Source: Candidatus Nitrosopumilus sp. (GTDB taxonomy: Archaea; Thermoproteota; Nitrososphaeria; Nitrososphaerales; Nitrosopumilaceae). From it: DNA of 64,000 nucleotides. Positions 59,607-64,000 of the stretch are shown piece after piece. Position 1 is the stretch's first letter; each line of letters starts with the position of its first letter. Position numbers and translations under genes: made by a program. The DNA lies in the NCBI GenBank assembly GCA_003331425.1, contig QOOS01000004.1:38006-102005 (forward strand). Reading direction: 5' to 3'. The notes below the pieces were generated by a model. The model did no database searches and was not told where the DNA came from. It worked only from the letters and a program-made list of their open reading frames with translations.

Positions 59607-60647
59607 TTAGCCTCTAGGTGTTTTCCAAATTCTTACTTTACCATCTTCACTGCATATTACAAGAAATGATCCATCTTTTGACCATTGTAATTGGTTAATT
59701 GCTGCATCCACTTCAAAGACAAGTCTTGGTTTTTCTGGAACTGCAGTTTTCCAAAAAACAACAGAACCATCTTTGGCCCCACAAACCAAAAAATCACCAT
59801 TATTTTGATACGACATTTGGGTTATTTTTCTATCATCTTTTAGTAATTGAGGCTCAGTGCCCTTGGGTCCCTTTCCTGAAAAGTCCCATATCACAACCCA
59901 GTTACCGTCAGATGTTGCAAGGTTTATTCCGTTTTTACTCCATGATAGCTGAGTTACCTTTGTTTCGTATCCATCTATACCAATGTAATTGTCATCAGTT
60001 GGAGGCAATTGCCATCCACACATTGAACCTTCTTGAGTACCTCCAACAATCCATTTTCCACTCTTTTGCCAAGTCAAAGATATGATAGAGCTTGGAAATT
60101 TCAATTCTGTTTTTGGTTCATTTACACCAACTAAGAAAATTAGAATTTTTCCATAAGACGCAGTTGCAATCTCTGTACCATTTGTATTCCATTGTAATGC
60201 AGTTATTGTACTTGGATGATCCTTATACTCTTGGACTAGAGTACCTTCTGAATTCCAAATCCTTAGTATCTTACCTGCAGATGATGCAATATAATCACCA
60301 TTAGGAGACCAGGAAACATGTTCGACCCACTGAGTTCCTCCAACCATTGTTTTTACAACTTTTTGTGTTCTCACATTCCAAATCTTAATTTGTCCATCTT
60401 GGCCTACTGAAACTAACTTGGAGTTATCAGGAGACCAGTTAATTTCCATTGTTCCAAATTTATGACCGTCTAAAGTTTTCTGTTCTCCACTTTTGGAATT
60501 AAAAATTTGAATTGGTCCGGAGGCTAATGCTACTGCAACAAATAATCCGTCAGAAGACCATTGTACATGTGATGCAAAATCAGATATTTCAAAAACCCAG
60601 CGTTCTATTTTGTCTGAATTTTTTTCTACATCTTTTAGATTAGACAT
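59607..60647 (-). CDS. WD40-repeat beta-propeller protein
   Basis: Multiple WD-like repeats ([72 protein letters not shown]). Confidence 0.93.
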   Translation of the reverse strand: MSNLKDVEKNSDKIERWVFEISDFASHVQWSSDGLFVAVALASGPIQIFNSKSGEQKTLDGHKFGTMEINWSPDNSKLVSVGQDGQIKIWNVRTQKVVKTMVGGTQWVEHVSWSPNGDYIASSAGKILRIWNSEGTLVQEYKDHPSTITALQWNTNGTEIATASYGKILIFLVGVNEPKTELKFPSSIISLTWQKSGKWIVGGTQEGSMCGWQLPPTDDNYIGIDGYETKVTQLSWSKNGINLATSDGNWVVIWDFSGKGPKGTEPQLLKDDRKITQMSYQNNGDFLVCGAKDGSVVFWKTAVPEKPRLVFEVDAAINQLQWSKDGSFLVICSEDGKVRIWKTPRG

Positions 60648-62017
60648 GAACTAAATCCTTTTGTAATTTCTTCCCGATTTAGATTTCGTCCAATAAATAC
60701 AAGTTGATTAATTCTTTCTTCATCGTCTTTCCAATATCTGTCAGATGTTACATCAAGTAGCATGTGGACTCCTTGAAATATGACTCTGTCTTTTCTGTCT
60801 TTAATACTGACGATTCCTTTTGAGCGGAAGATATCAGTTCCTTTTGTTCTCAAAAGATTTCCTAACCATTCATTAAATTTCTCATAATCAGCAGAACCTG
60901 GAATGTCTATTCCTATTGAAGAAACAGTATTGTCGTGGGTATGACTGTGAGGGTAAATCTTTGATTCATTTGGATTTTTTACTTCTTCACCAGTTAAAAT
61001 TGTCATCTCATACTCTGAAGGAAGATGTTCTGTAAAAACTGCAAATGTATCAGAATTAGATTCATCAATTTTGAACTTGATTGTTGATGGTCCTTCTTCA
61101 GGAAATGTGAACTTTATTGGATTCTCAGATTGAGTGAACATATCTCCATTGGTGTAGGGGCCAATATTATTAGAAAATGTCCTCACACCCATATCTTTTA
61201 TTGATTCCATGTCATCTGAGTCTTTAACAGGAATTATTGCCATGTTAATTGATGGGTCTGGACCTTCTTTGAAATTAATTTGATATGTACCGTTTTCAAG
61301 TTTGTATTTTCCAATCCACTCAAATGGTAAGTCTTCCTTCAAAAAGTCTGGTTTTTTCTCTAGTTTTCCTTTAAGATCAAATGACTTTACATTCAATATT
61401 TTTTCAACATCTATTTGAGAATTTTCTGTTCGGTAGATTTTTACTAATGAATTCATAGAATAGATTTTTTGCTCTAACTTGTCTATCTCAGCAGGTGTGA
61501 CAAGATCTGTCTTGTTAAGTAAGATTAAGTCTGCAAATGCAATTTGTTCTTGACACTCACTACTATCATCAATATGTTGCCAAACATGTTTTGCGTCAAC
61601 AACTGTCACTATTGCATCAAGATCAAAACTATCTTTTGTATCATCATCAACAAAGAATGTTTGTGCAACCGGTGATGGATCTGCCATTCCGGTTGTTTCA
61701 ATCAAAATGTAATCAAATTTGTCCTTTCTTTTCATCAAGTTTCCTAAAATTCTAATAAGATCACCACGTACAGTGCAACAAATACAACCATTACTCATCT
61801 CAAAAATTTCTTCATCTGCCCCAACTACCAACTCATTATCGATTCCAATTTCTCCAAATTCGTTTTCTATTACTGCAATGCGTTTTCCATGTTCTTTTGT
61901 CAAAATGTAATTCAGCAAAGTGGTCTTTCCAGATCCTAAAAATCCAGTTACTACAGTTACTGGTACACGGTAATCACTAGGTCGACTTGAATCTTCTAGT
62001 TGTTCTGTATCGCTCAC
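60635..62017 (-). CDS. CobW/P47K-family G3E GTPase (metallochaperone type)
   Basis: [27 protein letters not shown] (CxCC); C-terminal CobW_C; HSHTHD stretch. Confidence 0.93.
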   Translation of the reverse strand: MSDTEQLEDSSRPSDYRVPVTVVTGFLGSGKTTLLNYILTKEHGKRIAVIENEFGEIGIDNELVVGADEEIFEMSNGCICCTVRGDLIRILGNLMKRKDKFDYILIETTGMADPSPVAQTFFVDDDTKDSFDLDAIVTVVDAKHVWQHIDDSSECQEQIAFADLILLNKTDLVTPAEIDKLEQKIYSMNSLVKIYRTENSQIDVEKILNVKSFDLKGKLEKKPDFLKEDLPFEWIGKYKLENGTYQINFKEGPDPSINMAIIPVKDSDDMESIKDMGVRTFSNNIGPYTNGDMFTQSENPIKFTFPEEGPSTIKFKIDESNSDTFAVFTEHLPSEYEMTILTGEEVKNPNESKIYPHSHTHDNTVSSIGIDIPGSADYEKFNEWLGNLLRTKGTDIFRSKGIVSIKDRKDRVIFQGVHMLLDVTSDRYWKDDEERINQLVFIGRNLNREEITKGFSSCLI

Positions 62018-62051
62018 TAGTCATATAGTTATTAAGTGATATATAATTCTT

Positions 62052-62096
62052 TAATAATTATTATTAAGAAACATTTAAATTATTAATAATATTATT
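62052..62096. promoter_or_regulatory. Pair of perfect 12-bp AT palindromes in cobW-like/cbtB divergent promoter
   Basis: TAATAATTATTA at 62052-62063 and AATAATATTATT at 62085-62096, centres 33 bp apart. Confidence 0.35.
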
Positions 62097-62102
62097 GACA
62101 TC

Positions 62103-62318
62103 GTGTCAAAATCAGAACAAATAACACGTACAGTCGGTAAACCTCCAATTCTTGCAGTTGCACTACTTGCAGTCGTTTTTGCATTTGGTCTATTCATAGT
62201 AGGATTTGATCAAGGTCACATCTTTAGTGTAATTCAAGGTGTAGATGCATACGAGGAACTTTACATACATGAGTTAACTCACGATATGAGACATGCAGCA
62301 GGATTTCCTTGCCATTAG
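62103..62318 (+). CDS. cbtB: CbtB-like cobalt transporter subunit
   Basis: Single TM followed by His-rich C-terminus HELTHDMRHAAGFPCH; upstream of CbtA-like gene. Confidence 0.85.
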   Translation: MSKSEQITRTVGKPPILAVALLAVVFAFGLFIVGFDQGHIFSVIQGVDAYEELYIHELTHDMRHAAGFPCH

Positions 62319-62387
62319 TATTGCTAGTGTCAATTTTATTTTGAAATAACAGTAGTCTATTAATTATACATCAATTTCTTAATAACT

Positions 62388-63113
62388 GTGAAAACCATAG
62401 TCTTTATTGCAATTGTACTAGCTTCTGGTGCTATAGCAGGTTTAGTTCATGGAACTGTTAACTTTGCAATAGTTGAACCATATTTGGATCAGGCAATTGG
62501 AATTGAGAATCAAAACCTCTTTGCATCAGGTGAAGAGGAAGATACTTTAGAATTTTGGGCAGAATACGAAAGTTATAGAATTTGGCAAAAAAGTGGGCAA
62601 GTATTAGCTGGTGTTATTTTGGGACTTGCAATGGGCTCATTATTTGGAATTGTATTTGCATTATCTAGAAATTCTTTGCCTGGAAAGAACGATATTTCTA
62701 AAGCAGTATTTTTATCCGTAATTATGTGGGTCACAATTTATCTAATTCCATTTTTGAAATATCCTGCAAACCCTCCAACTGTTGGAGATGGCGAAACTGT
62801 AGTGTTAAGAGCAATTTTGTATTTGTCATTTATTGCAATATCTGGCCTTAGTGTTGTTGTATTCTATAAATTATCAAAGAAATTAAATGGTAATAAAAAA
62901 TATCTTGCACTAGCTGGTTACGCTGGATTAATGGTAATAACATTTGTTGCAATGCCAGATAACCCTGATGAAATAACTGCACCAATGAACTTAGTAAATG
63001 AGTTTAGATTTGTATCTGTACTGGGGGTTTCATCATTTTGGGCATGCGTTGGAATAACTTTGGGATTCTTTTGGAAAAAATTTGATAAAACACCACAAAT
63101 GGAATATTCTTAA
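62388..63113 (+). CDS. cbtA: CbtA-like cobalt transporter membrane protein
   Basis: ASGAIAGLVHGTVNFAIVEPYLDQAIGIE; multi-TM, LIPFLKYPANPPTVGD typical of CbtA. Confidence 0.88.
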   Translation: MKTIVFIAIVLASGAIAGLVHGTVNFAIVEPYLDQAIGIENQNLFASGEEEDTLEFWAEYESYRIWQKSGQVLAGVILGLAMGSLFGIVFALSRNSLPGKNDISKAVFLSVIMWVTIYLIPFLKYPANPPTVGDGETVVLRAILYLSFIAISGLSVVVFYKLSKKLNGNKKYLALAGYAGLMVITFVAMPDNPDEITAPMNLVNEFRFVSVLGVSSFWACVGITLGFFWKKFDKTPQMEYS

Positions 63114-63177
63114 TTCTTATTCTAGATAATGAGAATCAGACTACTCTGTTTAAATAACAAATGATAGCAGATGATGT

Positions 63178-63513
63178 ATGTCCAGAAAGTTAACACTTCC
63201 TCAATTAAAAAAATATGATATTAGTCAAAAAGTCATTGAAGCATTAGCTGATTCTGAATCAAGAGCAATTTTGTTTTCTATTGTCAAAAAAGGAAATACT
63301 GCTGCAGAATTATCAGACAAATTAAAAATTCCACTTAGTTCCGTTTACAAAAAATTGTCAGATCTTGAAGAATTGACATTAATTGAGGTAGAAAAATGGA
63401 TGCTATCTGATAAAGGTAGAAAATACAAAGTTTACCGAAGTAGGATTAAGCAGGCTGAAATATCTATTAAAAAGCCTGAACCAGTTTTAATATTGGTTTC
63501 AAATAGTAAGTAA
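63178..63513 (+). CDS. Winged-helix transcriptional regulator (ArsR/MarR-like), paralog 1
   Basis: ISQKVIEALADSESRAILFSIVKKGNTAAELSDKLKIPLSSVYKKLSDLEELTLIEV. Confidence 0.82.
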   Translation: MSRKLTLPQLKKYDISQKVIEALADSESRAILFSIVKKGNTAAELSDKLKIPLSSVYKKLSDLEELTLIEVEKWMLSDKGRKYKVYRSRIKQAEISIKKPEPVLILVSNSK

Positions 63514-63514
63514 C

Positions 63515-63865
63515 GTGTCTAAAAAAAGCATAATTCAATTATCTGAATTTGATATCAATCAAAAAATCATAGAGGCTATGAGTAACGTTTGTACTCGTTC
63601 AGTATTGTTTTCAGTAAAAAATGAATCAAAAGACGTGCCAACTATCGCCGAAGAATTAAAAATTTCAATATCCACAGTTTACAAAACATTATCCAATTTA
63701 GAAGAACTTGCATTGGCTGAAGTTGACAAATATGTGATAACTCCTGATGGTAAGAAAATTAAACTTTATCGAAGTAGAATTGGTAAAGTGGAAATTACTT
63801 TAGAAGACCTAGAACCTAAACTACATTTACACCCTAACCCTTTAAACTCTAAATCAATTTCTTAA
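63515..63865 (+). CDS. Winged-helix transcriptional regulator (ArsR/MarR-like), paralog 2
   Basis: INQKIIEAMSNVCTRSVLFSVKNESKDVPTIAEELKISISTVYKTLSNLEELALAEV; homologous to the preceding ORF. Confidence 0.82.
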   Translation: MSKKSIIQLSEFDINQKIIEAMSNVCTRSVLFSVKNESKDVPTIAEELKISISTVYKTLSNLEELALAEVDKYVITPDGKKIKLYRSRIGKVEITLEDLEPKLHLHPNPLNSKSIS

Positions 63866-63960
63866 ACATATTTTAGATTCTCATTCTATAGATTTAGAAT
63901 AATAGATTGGAAACTTGTCTGACTTTAAATAATCTTAGCTGACACTAATTTTCGAATTAA

Positions 63961-64000
63961 ATGAACCAAAACATAATTCTAGCATTAGTTGCTGTATTTG
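63961..64000 (+). CDS. Start of a CDS truncated by window edge (hydrophobic/signal N-terminus)
   Basis: ATGAACCAAAACATAATTCTAGCATTAGTTGCTGTATTTG = MNQNIILALVAVF...; preceded by TTTAAATAA-type TATA element. Confidence 0.5.
   Translation, partial: MNQNIILALVAVF

Noticed and set aside
1-64000. CRISPR arrays, IS elements, prophage genes or defence islands
   Set aside because: No spaced direct-repeat array, transposase, integrase or defence-family ORF was seen; all tandem repeats are in-frame coding repeats or a short promoter duplication.

Overview
This is a 64 kb, AT-rich chromosomal window from an ammonia-oxidising thaumarchaeon, most likely Nitrosopumilus-like. The assignment rests on a NirK-type multicopper oxidase, an FtsZ-like protein, many small cupredoxins, archaeal ribosomal and RNA polymerase subunits and the LysW-type lysine pathway. 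It is almost entirely chromosomal core: LysW-dependent lysine/arginine biosynthesis in two clusters, deoxyhypusine synthase, an ABC transporter, a two-gene cobalamin-dependent methionine synthase with an MTHFR-like gene, L39e/L31e/L15e, FtsZ-like, MtaB-like, fumarase/aspartase, NirK, SerA, the NurA-HerA-Mre11-Rad50 operon, NAD biosynthesis, Rpo7 and RpoE''/Spt4-like, Mrp ATPase, H+-pyrophosphatase, CtaB, Cdc48, Pth2, TruD, and a metal/tetrapyrrole locus (CobW, WD40, Met8-like, CbtB/CbtA, paired HTH). I saw no tRNA, rRNA, CRISPR, prophage, IS element or defence island. The observations most worth follow-up are: (i) a 162-aa HEAT-repeat protein that resembles one half of eukaryotic deoxyhypusine hydroxylase, with two HE motifs 32 residues apart, in a window that also encodes deoxyhypusine synthase; (ii) an FtsZ/tubulin-fold protein with a degenerate GTP-binding signature; (iii) the CobW-WD40-Met8 / CbtBA-HTH-HTH locus; (iv) a candidate C/D box sRNA in an intergenic gap; (v) an acidic-repeat ORF and a zinc-ribbon ORF that look like one protein split by a small insertion; (vi) a cupredoxin-like domain that appears to have lost its copper ligands. 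All family calls come from reading translated sequence; no database search was run.
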